Assembly (NCBI GenBank): GCA_003339415.1
Contig: PDHQ01000146.1
Location: forward strand, 22,051-86,050
Direction: 5' to 3'
DNA from: Ophiocordyceps camponoti-saundersi (nom. inval.)
Lineage: Eukaryota > Ascomycota > Sordariomycetes > Hypocreales > Ophiocordycipitaceae
DNA: 64,000 bases
Made by a program: the position numbers and the translations under genes. Positions 17,621 through 32,166 of this stretch are shown in pieces; the stretch's first letter is position 1, and every line of letters starts with the position of its first letter. Under the pieces are notes generated by a model. It worked only from the letters and a program-made list of their open reading frames with translations, searched no databases and was not told where the DNA came from.

Positions 17621-20600
17621 TTCTTATTCTAATTATTAGCGTAAAATATATATTATATTTTTATATTTTTATTTAGCTAAGCTTTTCCTTAATTTTAATA
17701 AGTGCGATTTTATTATTTATAAAATTAAGTACTTAAGGTTTATTATCTACGCTAATAAAAAAATATAGCTAAACCTTACTAAAATTTTTATAATTTTAAA
17801 ATAAAAGGCGCTAACTTATATCTAAAGCGTATATAATTTTCTTAAGTTTACTAACTTTTATTACGATTTTATACCTTATTTTTTAAACCTTATAGCCCCC
17901 TTAGTTAAGCTTACGAAACGCGGCGCGCTTTTCTATTAAACTAATAAGTACTAGCTTATTTTTAATATACTTAAGTCCGCGTTTATTTTTACCCCTATCC
18001 TCGCCTAATAAGATTTAGATTATAATATTATTATTAAAGCTAATTATTCCGGCGAGGCTATTAGTAAGTATTTTTCCTAATTTAGCTTAAACTATATCTT
18101 TTAGCCTATTATATATTATTCTAAGAAACTTTTACTTATAGAATAAAATTATATAATTTATAATAAAAAGCTTCTTATTATTATTTCTTACTTTAAAGCG
18201 TAATTTACTAAATTATATAAAGTTACGCGGCTATTCTCTATCCTTATAAATTATAAAGCTTTAAAGTATTTTATTACGCCTAAAGCTATAATAGAATATT
18301 AGGTATATTAGGCTAAGACGCTTACCTTTTTTAATTTCCGCCTTTAGTATTATTCTAGCGCGTAGGCGTTATAGCCTAATACGCTCTTTTAGTAAGAATA
18401 AAATCGCTGCGGGATAGAGGAGCGCTTTAGTTAGATTATATAGCTTATATCTATTTACTTTTTTAGGCTATAGCTAGTTTAATCTAGCCTAGCCTTATCT
18501 TAATTCCCTATAGCTATATTTTTTACTTAGGACGCCTTAGCTTTTTTTTATAATAAAACTTTACGAAACTTTTAGTTAGAAGCTCTTTATATTAATTCCT
18601 TTTATTATATACGCTACTAAGTAATTTAGTTAAGCGCTTAGAAGTTTCCGCTAAAAGCGAGTATTTATAAGTAAATTATAAACTATTCTATCTTTACTTA
18701 TAAATAGTTATAATTCTAAAGCTATCTTTAAGTTTTTAAATAGAAACCCTTAATTATTATATTTATTTAATAAACTTATAATTCCCTTATAATAAAATAT
18801 TTTAATAAGAATATTACCTTTATATTTTTTTAACGCGAGTTTTATTAAAATAATATATTTATAAATATAGTATATTTTATTTATAATTATTATTATTACG
18901 GAGATTACTTTAATTATTAGCGCTATTAAGGGTTATTTTAGCCGCTACCTCCTCCTAAATAGTTTTAAATAACCTTTTTCGTAAACTTTATAACTAAGCT
19001 ACTCGCCGCCTTAAAGTCTTAGCCCTATTTCCTAATAATTATTATAAATTACTTATCGAAATATATCTAGCTTAAGGCTATAATATTTATAGATATTAAG
19101 TAATATATTAAGCACTTTATTTAATATTAGTAATAATTTTATAGCTTTTTTTATAAGTTAATTTCCGATTATAGCTTTAATTAAATAAGCTATTTTTAGT
19201 TTATTTTTTACTATTTTATTAAAGTTAATAAGCTATTTTCTATAGCGTATTACTTTTAAATAAATAAGGGTATAAAATATATAAATTAAAAGGTATAAGC
19301 TATTTTCTATTATATAATCTCCTTTTTATAGTTTAACTAGCTACGCTACTTACTTATTTACTAGCTTACCTTAAATAATTAGGACTTATTTATAATAAAT
19401 ATTAGTCCTAACTATTTATTTTATAGCTTCGATATTACTTTTCTTAACTAGCTAGCGGAGGCGGCTACCCTTATCTTTTCCTTAAAAAGCTAAGCTATAG
19501 CGTTTACTTATTTCCTTCGTAATAGCGTTAAACTAATATAAGCTTTTATCGCCTAAGCTTAGTAGCGGTAATAAGACTTTTTAAATAAGTCTCGCTAACT
19601 TATAGAATAGTTTTAAATTAGTAATTTTATATAGCTTAACCTTACTTATATATAGTTTAACTATCTATCTTAGAAGCTTAATTATTTTAAAAGTAAATAT
19701 AAGGTAATAGCTATATTAACGCTATTTATTATTACTCTTAATATATTACCTAATATTTACCTTACCTTTTATATTAACTTTATTAAGCGTACTATTAGTA
19801 ACTTTTTATTATCTTAGTTACTTACTAACTTTTAGCTAGATCCCCTTTTTTATTTCTCTTATAATAACTTATCTTTTAATAAGTATAAGGTTAAGGAAGT
19901 CCTTATTACGAAAAATATTAAAAGTTAGCGCTTATAAAGTAGGACGCTTTATTAACTTATTTTTATAAAATAGAAAAGTTATATTATTTTAACTTAGGAG
20001 TTACTTAATAGCTTTAAACGCTATATAATATTAAACTATTTTAAGTTTATATAAAGGGATATATATTTTTATAATAGCTTAAGGTAAACTTAACTATATA
20101 CTTATTTAAGCGCCCCTTATAGCTAGTTATCTCCTTTAAGTAATTTTCTCCCCTTATCTTATAAATATAATATTACCCCCTTACCCCTTATTTCCTTTTA
20201 TTTTTTATTTACTTATTTCTCCTTTTTTCTTATATTAGCTTTAAGCTAATATTTACCTTCTCTATCTTTTTCTTATAATCTTTTACTATAATCGAGTAAT
20301 TTAAGAGATTATTACGGCGTTAGCTATAGCTTAGCGCTAATATTAACTTATAATAGATATATTTCTAAGCGGGGGAGGGCGTGCTATAAGGCTAAGGGAA
20401 TATTTAATATAATACCGATAATAGGAGTCTTACCTATCTTACTCCTAAGCTACGCGCGCTACGCGTAGGCGCTAATATAAACCCGCTTTTTTAGTATATA
20501 GTAAAAAGGGAGGATAGGTATTATACGTAAGCGTTAAATAACTAAAAGCTAAATAATATATATAAGTTAGTAAAAATAGCGTATAGCGTAATAGCGAGCG

Positions 20601-21731
20601 GGCTTAATATATTATATAAACTAATTAGCGCTATAATTATTTAATAAGAGATATTATTTTTTTTCTTATTTTCCTACTTTTATATATTAATATTTATTTA
20701 GTAATTTATAATTTAGGTAGCTTACTTATCTTACTATTACTTAAAAGTTTATCGCTATTACTTTTTTTACTATTATAAGAACGCTTTATATTATAAAATA
20801 AAAAAGTTAAGGCTAGTAAGAAGGGCGCCTTATTATTATTATTATTACTATTAGTATTATATTATCGCTAAGAATATACTATAAGTTAGGGTATATAAAG
20901 TAAGTATAGTAATTATATTATTAGTAGCGGGGATAAGCGCGGAGAATTACTATTACTTAAGTATAAAGGGGGTATAAAAATTAGTTACTAAGCGCGGTGC
21001 GATATAAGTAGCGGCTAATATAGCTTATAGGTAATTAATATAAGTAAGAAACTCTAGCGTAAGCTAGGCGCGGTAGCTAGATACTTTTTTAGCATAAGGG
21101 TAAGTAAGTAAAGTAATAGCTTATCTTTCCCTAACTATTATTTATAAGTTATAAATAGCCCGCTATAAGCGTGCGTTTATAGTAAAAAGGTATTTTTCTT
21201 AAAAGTACTATTTTCGCCGCTACCCGCATGCCTTATAAGCTATTTTATAATTATATTAATAGTTAATATTATAGCTATTATAAAAGTTTTAAATATAAGG
21301 AGTATATAAATATTTTACCTTTTATAATATAATAATACCTTTATTATCTAAATCCCCCTTTATAATATAGCTACTTTTTATATAAAGCGGTAATTATAGT
21401 TAATTAAATAATATATTAAGGCGGTAATATAATAACTTAATAAATATAGAGAGCTTAAAAAACGATAATAATAAGAAAAAAGAATAAATAATTATAAGAG
21501 AGCTTAGATAATAATAATAATAGAAAAAAAACTATAAGAATATAGTAGCGGAGTAATAAAATATAAAGCTCGGAGAATTCTTTACTTAGTAAGGGAAAAT
21601 AATATAATTAGCTTAAGGAGAAAAATAAAAAAGGAGGAAGAAAAATTTTCTATATAAGGGGTATTTTAACTTATACCTTATATATATATATACCGCGGCC
21701 GGAAATACTTTTTTCTTAGGGCGATAAGGTA

Positions 21732-21982
21732 TATAAGGGATTCGGGCTACGCCCGAATAGCTAAGTTACGTAAGGGGGTGCTTAGTTAAGTCCGCGCGTA
21801 TAACGAGCGCGGGGTATATATAAGTATATATAATTAGTTAGCGCCGCGCGCGGGATAAGCGTAAGCTATATACGGACTATAACCTTAAGTATATATACTA
21901 TATATATTTTAGAACCTCTTAAGTTATTTTATATTAATAAAGTTAGCTTCTTATAGATATTAAGAAGTATAGGACCTTTATA
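21732..21982 (+). repeat. 3' LTR of G1 (251 bp)
   Basis: Aligns end to end with 15057-15307. The conserved core CTTAGTTAAGTCCGCG and the end ACCTTTATA are seen in both. Confidence 0.85.
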
Positions 21983-22316
21983 TATAAATATAATTTACCT
22001 TAATTATATTAATCTTTATAAAAAAAACTTTATATATTTTATAAACTTTACGCTTATAATAATATAAATATAGATTTCTTATTTTTATATTATAAGTATA
22101 CTTTACTTCTTTTATTACCTTATAGCGATAATAAGCTACGCTTAAAGTAATTCTAAAAGAAAAAGTAGCGCTATATAAGTTTATTATAATTACTAAAGTT
22201 TTTTACTTAAAATATAGCTTTATTCTAAATTATAATAGCTTTAAACTTAAAAATTTATTATATTTATTATTTTATTAAAAGCTAAAATAAATATTAGTAA
22301 AATTATTTTAAAAAAT

Positions 22317-22910
22317 TAATATACGCTTATATATATAATTTACTAGTAAGTATATATATTAAGCTAGCTATTAAATATAGAATATAAAAGAAAGGGATAA
22401 GCTAGCTACTAATTATAAAATTATAAAATAGCTATTATAAAAAATATAAATATAAGTAAAAGTTTTTAAAAAATTAAAATAATAACTATAAAAAAATCTA
22501 AATTATTACCTAAAGAAATACTAAGCTAATTATATAGCTAGGAACTTAAGGAAGACTTCTTAATATAATTTTAAAAGTATTTACTTAAGGGGATTTTACG
22601 GTAATTTCTAAGTATATTAGTAAAATAGAGATTTCCTAGTATACGGTAATTTCTTAATATATAAAGATTTCCTAGTAAAATCTAGAGATTTCTAAGAGTA
22701 TATTCTAATATTAAATTTAGTTAGAAATCTTAGTAAAATTCTAAAAGTTATTATAAAGAAATCCTAAGAGGAAATCTTAGTAATTTCCTAAATATAAAGG
22801 TAATAAAATTTCTAAGGGAAATCTAAGTAAAATCCTAAGGGGGGAAATTTTAGTAAAATATTATAAAAAGTTAGGCAATTTATAAGGGTATTATTATATA
22901 TCCTATATTA
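22317..22910. repeat. LTR (594 bp) of the copia-like element, left copy
   Basis: Aligns end to end with 27711-28304. It contains several internal short repeats of the type GATTTCCTAGTAAAATC and GGAAATCTTAGTAA, also present in the right copy. Confidence 0.88.
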
Positions 22911-25900
22911 ACTCCTTAAGCTAAAAAAGAATTCTAATAGCTTTATTAACTCTTTATATTATTTTAAAAACTATTATTATATTTAATAGCTTTTTTATAT
23001 TAACTTTAATCACTATATTTAATTATAAATTAAGAAATATTATTAAAAATCTATATATAAAGAATTAGATTAATTTATATAAGGTAAGAAAGAAATAAAA
23101 AAATAAGATAAGAATAATAAAGGAGAATTATAATATATATTAAATATATATAAAAGAATATATATTATAGTAAAAGGTATTATAATATTAAGAAAGGAAA
23201 TTAAAAATAAAAGAAAATATCTTACTATCCTTATTATATAAAGTAATATAAGTCGCAGTAATAATATAAAAGCAAATACGGATAATCTTACTATAAATAG
23301 TATAAGAAATATAGTTTATAGCTTTAAATATAATATTTTTAGTAAAGATAGAGGCGTTTAAGATATTAAGAATAATAATAAAGTTAATTATATTATAAAT
23401 AGTTTATATTTATCCTTAAGTATATATTATAAGTAGTTTATAGTAAATAGTCTTTATATAGCTTTTTTATTATAGCTAATATTCCTTCTTTATTTATAGC
23501 ATATAGAGTATAAGGGTAAATAATATATAATTAATACTATATTATAAAAATATTAAAAATCGATACTAAAAGTATATTAATTTATAAGTTTCTTACCTAA
23601 GCTTAGTAAATATATTATTATTATATATTAATAGTTAAATAACTTAAAGATTTATTATATATTAATAGTTAAATAAATATAATAGCTATTATATATTAAT
23701 AGTTAAATAGTATAATATATATTTTCTATATAAAGCGCGTTATTAATATATTTCTCTATTATAGTTTATACTAATATTATATAAAGAGTTATAAAAAGTT
23801 TTAATTTATTATTATATCGATAAATAGATAAGTATTAATAAGCTTAATAGTTATTATATATTTAGTATTATTAGTAAGTTTAACTAAGCTACCTTTTTAA
23901 TTATATAACTTTTTAGCAATATTATCTTAAGCTATTTTTACTAAGTTTAAAATATTAAAAATAGGGATATTATTAGAGTTTAGAGTTATTTTATTTCTAA
24001 TAATATTACTCTAAGCTAAAAAGAGTATATAATTAATAATAATACCTAGAAATAAAATAATAATACCCTAGCTAAGTAAATATATCTATTCTCTTATATA
24101 AATATAAAAATCTTATTAATTCTTTTTATAAAACTTTAAAATTCTACCTAAATTATTAAGTATAGACTTCTTATTAATAGATATAATAACTTTATTAATA
24201 TTAAGCGATAAGTTCTTAAGAGTAAGGGTATTAAGTAAGATATATATTAAAATAGGGAAATTAATAATCTTTTTATCGCTAATATTAAATATCTTTACTA
24301 TATAACTTAAGCTAAAGGAAATATTATATTTAGTAAGGTATTTATTAAAGTAAATTATTTAAATTAAAATAATATTTATATTTTAAATTATTAAAGCTTA
24401 TTTATTATAATATATTATAAAAAAAATAAGCGAGTATTTAATAACTTAGATTAAACTATTATAATAAGTTATTAAAAAGTTATTATTAGCCTCTTTAACC
24501 TTTTTAGCTTCTAAAACTTTTTAAAATTAAATTATAATTTTAAAAACTATTATAAGGGCTATAAGTTATTAAAAGGTAAAGTAAGTTTTCTTATTAAGGG
24601 TTTTAAGAATACTTTATTAAATCGGAGTACGAGAAATAATAAAATACCTTATTAAGGATTTTCTAAAAATAAAAATAGCTCCCTTAATCTTAGTCTCTTT
24701 TTCTATAATTACTAATACTATTCTTTTTATCTTACTAAGGTAATTAGTATAAGAAATAATAGCTAGGATTCTCTTAATCTCTTCTAACTTTTTTAACTTT
24801 TAATAAACTTACTTCGTAATAAGGCCCTTAATATAATCTTTTATAATTTTTAATAGCGTATAAGCGCTATAATAGTTCTTTCTAAGCTAATTAGATTATA
24901 GAAAAGTATTACTTTTAATATTAGTAAGAGAGTATAATAAAGAAGGTTAAGTATAGCTTCTTAATAAAATAGCTAGTATTTTAAAAATAAAGCTAGTAGC
25001 TAAAGAAGATACCGCGGTAATTTATCGAGTAGAATATCTAAAAGCTATAATTTTAGAAATATTAGGTAAAGAGTAATTAAAGTTAGCGTTATTAGATAGC
25101 GAGTACTTAGAATTATAATTTTTATTATTAAAGAGTCTTTCTTTACTTATTTACTTCTTCGCCTTCTTATCGATATAGTAAATATAACTATTTAATTTAC
25201 TAAATAATAAATTATAACCTTTTTTTATAAAGCTTATTCCTAAGTAATAAAAGTTATATAGTTATTTAATTTCTAATTATTAAATTTATAAGTAAGCGAT
25301 TTAAATAAATATTAAAGTTTAGTAAGGTTTCCGAATAGCTAAATAGCTCTCTTAAAGCCTTCGAATATAAATATAAGAGGAGTGTGAATTAGTTACTTAT
25401 AAAAAAACTTATAATATATCCTATTACGAAAATAATAAGGATTATTATAAGAAAGATTAATCTTAAGTATAAAAAAAGGAATAATATAAGGAAAATAAAT
25501 AAAATTAGAAAATAAAAAGGAATAATTATAAAGGGAATAAAAACTAATATATAAAAAGATATAATAAAGATAAGTAATATAAAGGGGGATAAGAAAGGAT
25601 AAATAAAAGAGAGAGGAAATAAAAAAAGAAAAGTAGGAAAATATAAAGAAATCCGGTATAAATAGCGATATATTAGGTTTATTATTTCTTAAAAATATTA
25701 TATATTTACTACCGGGTAACTTATTTACCTTATTTTAATAGCTGGTACTTTTTAAAAATATTTATATATTTTTTCCTAGTAATTTCTAGCTTAGCTTTTA
25801 ACTTATCTTTTTCTTTCTTAAATTCTTTAATTATCTCCTTTTATTAAAAATTCTTTTTAGCTACTTATCAATTATTATTATTCGAGTATCTTTTCTAATA

Positions 25901-27710
25901 TATAAGATATTTTATTTAAATAGCGCCTTATCCTCTTTTAACCCTTCTCTTATTAAGGATTTATTTAATCTTATAATTATTTTAATACTATACTCTCCCT
26001 TAATTTCCGGAATATCGGGTATCTTAGAGATACTTAATTAGTATAGTTAACTTAGATCTAGGATATTAATAAAAGGTAAGTTAGTATTAATTTTATTAAA
26101 TAATATTATTTAGTTTAAAAAAAAATTTAATATCGAACGCTTATTAAGGTTATCTAAAGAGTTTATTTTTATAATTTATTAAGGGATTATAAAAGAGAAT
26201 TAATTATTAAGATCTTATATAATATTAACTTTTTCTTTTTATTTAAAAGAGATTAGCTTATTATATAAGTTAAAAATAGTTAAATAAAAATAATTACGAA
26301 TAATTAAACTAGAGAGAAAATAAGAGTCAGGAAAGAAAATAAAATTATAATTCTTAAGAGGATCTTTAATTAATATTAAAATTATACTTATTAAAAAATA
26401 AAGGATTATTATTACTAAAATAGCTATTATATATCTATAAATAGCTATTCTTTTATAAGTAAAATAGTATTTAATATATATTCCTCCGTAAAGTTAAATT
26501 TAAAGCTTTTATTAAGAGTTAAGAATATCGATTTTATAAAGGATTAAGACTCCTTATTCTAATAAAACTCTAATAGAAAAATACTTAATAATTTAAGCGC
26601 TAGCTTTAAACTTATTAAAGTAAAACTTAACGTCGATTTTACTAATAATATATAAAATAAAAATAGCTTAACTATAAGTTAAGGCTAATTTAATATTATT
26701 TAGGCCTTAAATTACTATTAGATTATAGTTAATATTATTAAACTTATTAAGTAAGTCTTTTCTAATAAAGGATTTATCTACTCTAATATTAATATATATT
26801 TCTATAGCGTTAGAAGGTTTATTTTTACTAAATATTAAAATCTTTATATAGGAAAAATAGGAAACTTATTCTAAAGGGAAATTAGTTATCTATAAAATAG
26901 CTTTAATAATAAAAAGGTTTTTAGAAAAGAGGCCTCTAATAGTATTTAGAGGTTTTATCTTATATTTCTTAGGATCCGAAATAAGATAATATAAGTTATC
27001 GGCTAGTTATTTATCCTTAGATATCTTAGAGGAGTTATCTTTATCTAGTAAAAAGGACTTAGCCTTTTCCTTCCCTTTCTCCTAAGAGGGGACTTTAGTA
27101 TTTTCCTTACCTTCTTTTTAAGAGAGGAGCTTAATATTCTTACTATCTTCCTCTTATAAGGTAGGTAGCTTACCTTTACCTTTAGTATTACTTATAGTTC
27201 GAAGATACTCTTAAATAAAGGATAGCTAGTTTTCTAAGGGAATTTTAGGTAAATAAAGGATACTATTAGATATATACCTTAGTTAATTTACTTATTTAAA
27301 TAGTTAATTATAGTCCGTAACCGCGCTTAGATTAGTTAAGAAATAATTAATTATAATAGGTAACTTAGTCCCTTAGGGATTATCTTAATATAGTAAGTAC
27401 TTTCTAACTAGTCTTATTTCTTTATATAATAAAGGAGGAAATTTAATTTTAAAAAGGTAAGGTTTCTTTACTTTTTTATAAATATTAAAAATATAAGCTT
27501 TTTCTTTCCTAGCTATAACTTTTTCCTTAATTACCTTAAGAAGTTTAGGAGTAAAGAAATAATATATAGCTAAAGTTATATTATAAATATAGCGAAGCTT
27601 TCTTCTAAGCTAAAAATCGATATTTATAAAGTTCTTAGTAAAAATATTTTAAGTTTAACTTACTACCTTAATAGCTAAAAATCTATAAGTTAATAAAATA
27701 TAAAATTACT

Positions 27711-28304
27711 TAATTTATACTTATATATATAATTTACTAGTAAATATATATATTAAGCTAGCTATTAAATATAATATATAAAAGAGGAAAATAAGCTAGC
27801 TACTAATCGTAAGATTATAAAATAGCTATTATAAAAAATATAAATATAAGTAAAAATCTTTTAAAAATTAAAATAATAATTATAAAAGTGTCTAGATTAT
27901 TACTTAAAAGAATATTAAGCTAATTATATAGCTAGGAGCTTAAGGAAGATTTCCTAATATAATTCTAAAAGTTTTTACCTAAGGGGATTTTACGGTAATT
28001 TCCGAGTATATTAGTAAAATAGAGATTTCCTAGTACGCGGTAATTTTATAGCGTATAGGGATTTCTTAGTAAAATCTAAAGATTTCTAAAAGTATATTTT
28101 AATATTAAATCTAGTTAGAAATCTTAGTAAAATCTTAAGAGTTATTATAAAAAAATCCTAAGAGGAAATCTTAGTAATTTCCTAAGCATAAAGGTAATAA
28201 AGTTTCTAAGGGAAATCTAAGTAAAATCCTAAGGGGGGAAATCTTAATAAAATATTATAAGAGGTTAAGCGATTTATAAGGGTATTATTATATATCTTAT
28301 ATTA
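27711..28304. repeat. LTR (594 bp) of the copia-like element, right copy
   Basis: Same length and sequence order as 22317-22910. The right end (TTATATTA) is followed by the AAAAT duplication and then by the resumed U copy B. Confidence 0.88.
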
Positions 28305-29857
28305 AAAATATTTTAGTTTTTATATTAATATTTATTAAATAAGTAGCGGAGTTTAAAAAAGTTTAAAAAGGCGCCCCCTTTACTTTAACTTTATTAATTA
28401 ATAATATCTTCCTAGCTATTATAGCTATAGTTTCTTTTCTTCTTTATAGCTTTAAGGGGAGCGGAATTTTTTTAATATAAGCTATAATTATAGCTAAAGC
28501 GCTAAAAAAGATTAATAAAAAATAAGGTTTTAAGTAATATAAATAATAGCTTATAATTTACTTTAATTTTATTACTATTTTACTCTAAGCTTAAGGCTTT
28601 AAAATAACTATAATAAATATTAATTATAAACTTTATAAGTAAAGCTAAGCTTTTATAAAAAGGAAATAATATAATAATAATATTTTATAATATTATTTAT
28701 AAGCTTGAGTTTAATTTAAGGTAACTTTAAGCTATTTTTAAAGAAAAAATATACTTTATTAGTAAAGGTTATACCCTTATTATAAAAAAGTATTATTATA
28801 AGCTTTATAATATAATAATAAAGAAGTTTTTTAAAAGAAAATTAAGTTTTTAAATAAGGTTTTAGTAATATAATTAAATATAAAAATATATTATTTAAAA
28901 AATTAGTAAAATTACTTAATAATTATTATTAATAATATAAAATATATAAATTAAATTTATAATAAAAGCTTAATAATATAAATAAGGATTTTTAATATTA
29001 AACTTTATATATTAAAAATTTAATTTTAATAATATTTTAAATATTATTAATTTTAGTATATTAGTAACTATTATATTATAAAGCTATAATATAATAAGTA
29101 TTATACTATTTTATATATAAAAAGTAAAATTATTTATTTTATAATTTATAGAAAAAAAATATTATTATTTTTTATATTAAAAATCTAATTTTAAGTAAAG
29201 TTAATTTTACTTTAAAATAAGAGTAATATAAGACTAATTAAAAATTATATATATTTCTTAACCTTAAAAGTTTATAAATTAAAACTTTATATATATTACT
29301 CTTTTTTCCCTCTTAATACTAACTAAAGTTTAGTAATAATAGGGGTAGAAATATTAAAAAGTAAATATAATAATACCTTTTTTAACCTTTTTTCTAAACT
29401 TATTTATAGCTTTATTATAATAAGCTAGCTATTTTTAAAAATTAATTATTATAAAGTAGCGGAATTTTTATATATTTCTTAGCCGCGTATATAAGGCCTT
29501 TATTAAATAAATTATTAAAAATATTAAAATTAATTATAAAAATTTAGTTTATAATAATAATAATAGCTATAAGGATAAGTAGCTATATAAACTTTATATT
29601 ATACCTAGTTTATATATATTTCTACTATTATAAGCTTTACTTTAAAAGCGATATTAGCTTCTTAATTATTAGTTATTACTTAACTTATTAAATATATAAA
29701 ATATTAGGTATAAGCGGGGTCTAACCTAAAGCTAAAGTATTACTTAAAGGGAGGGTTTTACCTTAGGTTTTTTACTTTTTCCCCTTTATAGAATATATAT
29801 AAAATAGTTTTAAGATATATTAAATATATTAGCGTATAATTTATTATTATTATTAAT

Positions 29858-31857
29858 TTTAACTATTTTAAATATTTTTTAATTCTTAATAAGTATTATA
29901 TAAGTATTATACAAGTTTGCTTTTTATTATTAATATATTAAGTAATAAATAAACTAATATTTTAAAATAAAGTTACTGCTTTTTTTTAAAATTAGTAAAG
30001 AAATTAAAATTATATTAAGTAGCGATATAATAATATAATTTATAAGGTATAAATTTTTATTAGCTATTAATCTTAGATAAACATTATAAAAAACTAATTT
30101 TATATTTTTTTTAAATATTTTATTTAATAAAGCTTAAGATTATTACTTATATTTTATTAAATTAAATAAGTATTAAGATAAAAGTTATATTTTTTAAAAC
30201 ATTTCTTTTAATATTTATATTAATTATTTATTATATTAAATAAACTAAATAATATTTTTATTTAATATTATATAAAAGAAATACCTTAATAAAAATATAA
30301 TAAATACTCGTAATATACTTTTTAATAAATTTAACTTATCTAATAAGCTTTAAGCTTAGATTATTAAAAGAAAAAATAATTTCTTATTATTATTATATTA
30401 GCTTATAAAAGTATATTTAAACTTAAATTAGTAATACTTTTTTAAAATATTTTATATAAAATACTTATTAACCGCCTTTACTTTTATTTTATTATTATTA
30501 TAAATAGAATAATAAGCTTGTTTTATATTAATTAATAGTATATAAACTATAATAAGCTTTATATAAATCTTAGCTAATTTTCTTTTTCTTTTTATTTTTA
30601 TTAATAATTAGCTATATAACGCTACCCCTTATAGTAATAATATTTTTAACCTTATATAATATATAGGTATTTTTTTATATAAGAAAGAAAAATATTAATT
30701 TACTAATTATATATTAAATAATATTAAGCGTATATAGGAATAATACCTTATAAGCTATTATAGAACTAACTTATAACCTTTTATTAATAAAAAGTTTTAA
30801 GCTTTTTTTCTTTTATATAAGGGATGTAATAACTAAAATTCTTAGTTTTTATAATTATATAATAAAAACTCTAATATTAGAAAGAAACTATAAGTAAGGA
30901 AAATATAGTTTTATTTTTTATTATAATAGCTTATATATATTAATTTACTAGTAATAATATTTATTATTTTAAAGTGTTATAGCTTACGCTAAATAATTCC
31001 TCCTCTTTAATATATATTATATAATATATAAAGGTAAGGTTTAAAATATAAAAGCTATATAAGCCTTAATAATATATTAATTATAAATAAAAGCTAATAT
31101 AAAAAAATACTTTTAAATAATAATAAATTAAACTTTAAGTAATAATATAACTTATTATAGCTTTTTTAAAACTAACTAAGCTAATTAAAATTCTTATTAT
31201 ATAAAACCCTTTTAGTTAAGTTTTTTCTTATATTTTTAATATTTTTATCTTATTTCTCTTTTACCTTAAAAATATTAATAACTTTTATACTTTTTATAAT
31301 AATATAAAGAATATTATTTTAATAAAGGTTCTAAACAGATAAGCAGCTATAGCGAGGGAGTTAATACTATTAATAATATACTTAACGAGAAAGAAGAGAA
31401 TAATATTAAAAGCTAGAAAAAGTATAAAAGTAATAGGAAGAGAAAGCTCTAGCTTTAGCTTATAATATAATAGTCTCGATAATTAAAAATAGAGATATTT
31501 ATTCTTTAATATATTAAAATAAAAACTAGTATTATATTATATAGAATAAAAGTTATAATAATTATATTAATACTTTAAGTATCCTTATACTTAATATTTA
31601 TATAACTTATTTAAGAAAGCTAGTTTTTTAAATACTATACTTATAACACTTAAGTTAATTTAATATTTAACTACTAGTATTAGTTATATAATACTATACT
31701 TAAATAATTTAAGTTTTTAATTAAAAAGAATTATAATTTTTATTACTTATTTATTATTAGTATTTCTTATATTAATAATAAGCTAACTTTATATATTATT
31801 AATAAAGTTATTTTCTTTCAAGTTATAATATTTATATAAAATATATTAGCTATTATA
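29858..31857. other. Mutated AT-rich spacer, nothing recognised
   Basis: About 2 kb of TA-rich DNA between U copy B and the G3 gypsy element. No legible frame, no RNA signature and no noticed copy elsewhere in the window. Confidence 0.5.
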
Positions 31858-32166
31858 TGCTAGTACTTATAAGGATTTCCCTTAAATATTTTATAGTAAT
31901 TTCTAATTATCGTTATATAACTTATAGAAACCTTATTATAAAACTACTTAAAAAAGACTTTAGAGGAAATTACTAGAAAATATAATCGCTTCCCTATTAG
32001 GATTTTCTTATACCCTCTCCTATCTCTATTAGTATATACTTATATATATTTTAGTAAGATTTCGCTTATAAGAGTTTTTCCTCTTTTTCTTTCCTTTCTC
32101 CTTAGCTTAGAATCTTTATTTATAATATTAATATTATTATTTACTTAATATATTCTAATTATAATA
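31858..32166 (+). repeat. 5' LTR of G3 (309 bp)
   Basis: Equal in length and alignable throughout with 37457-37765. The pyrimidine-rich block TTTTTCCTCTTTTTCTTTCC and the following CTTAGCTTAGAATC are near-identical in all three copies in the window. The left edge is accurate to a few bases only. Confidence 0.8.

Larger units (their letters stand above)
15057..21982 (+). mobile_element. Ty3/gypsy LTR retrotransposon G1, 6.9 kb, RIP-inactivated
   Basis: The 251-bp LTRs at 15057-15307 and 21732-21982 start and end with TA, expected from mutated TG and CA. TATAA flanks both sides (15052-15056, 21983-21987) as a 5-bp target duplication, although that sequence is common here. A plus-strand reverse transcriptase is still readable at about 17370-17620: FSLFKYLIYLFSF corresponds to the conserved GLFEYLVMPFGL block, and YLDN stands where YLDD is expected (17589-17600). 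Stops interrupt it throughout. A related 3' fragment lies at 4190-4818. Confidence 0.85.
22317..28304 (-). mobile_element. LTR retrotransposon, about 6.0 kb, probably Ty1/copia-like
   Basis: The 594-bp LTRs at 22317-22910 and 27711-28304 begin and end in TA and are flanked by AAAAT (22312-22316, 28305-28309). On the minus strand a retropepsin-like remnant reads INIRVDKSFI at 26793-26764, consistent with a mutated DTGADKSFI. About 2.6 kb downstream, near 24150, a weak block KLLYLLIRSLYL resembles copia RT ALYGLRRSP. That spacing suits the copia order (protease, integrase, RT). Strand and class are moderately supported; the LTR structure is strong. Confidence 0.7.
22024..29857 (+). mobile_element. 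Repeat family U, copy B, split by the LTR element 22317-28304
   Basis: 22024-22316 matches the first 300 bp of U copy A, and 28310-29857 matches the remainder, ending in a TTA-rich tail like the other copies. Between them is a complete LTR element flanked by a 5-bp AAAAT duplication, so this copy was intact before that insertion. No coding frame remains. Confidence 0.75.

Noticed and set aside
25140..25300. Minus-strand gag zinc knuckle in the copia-like element
   Set aside because: Cys/His spacing does not fit CX2CX4HX4C after allowing for RIP changes, and its position downstream of the protease remnant is wrong for gag.
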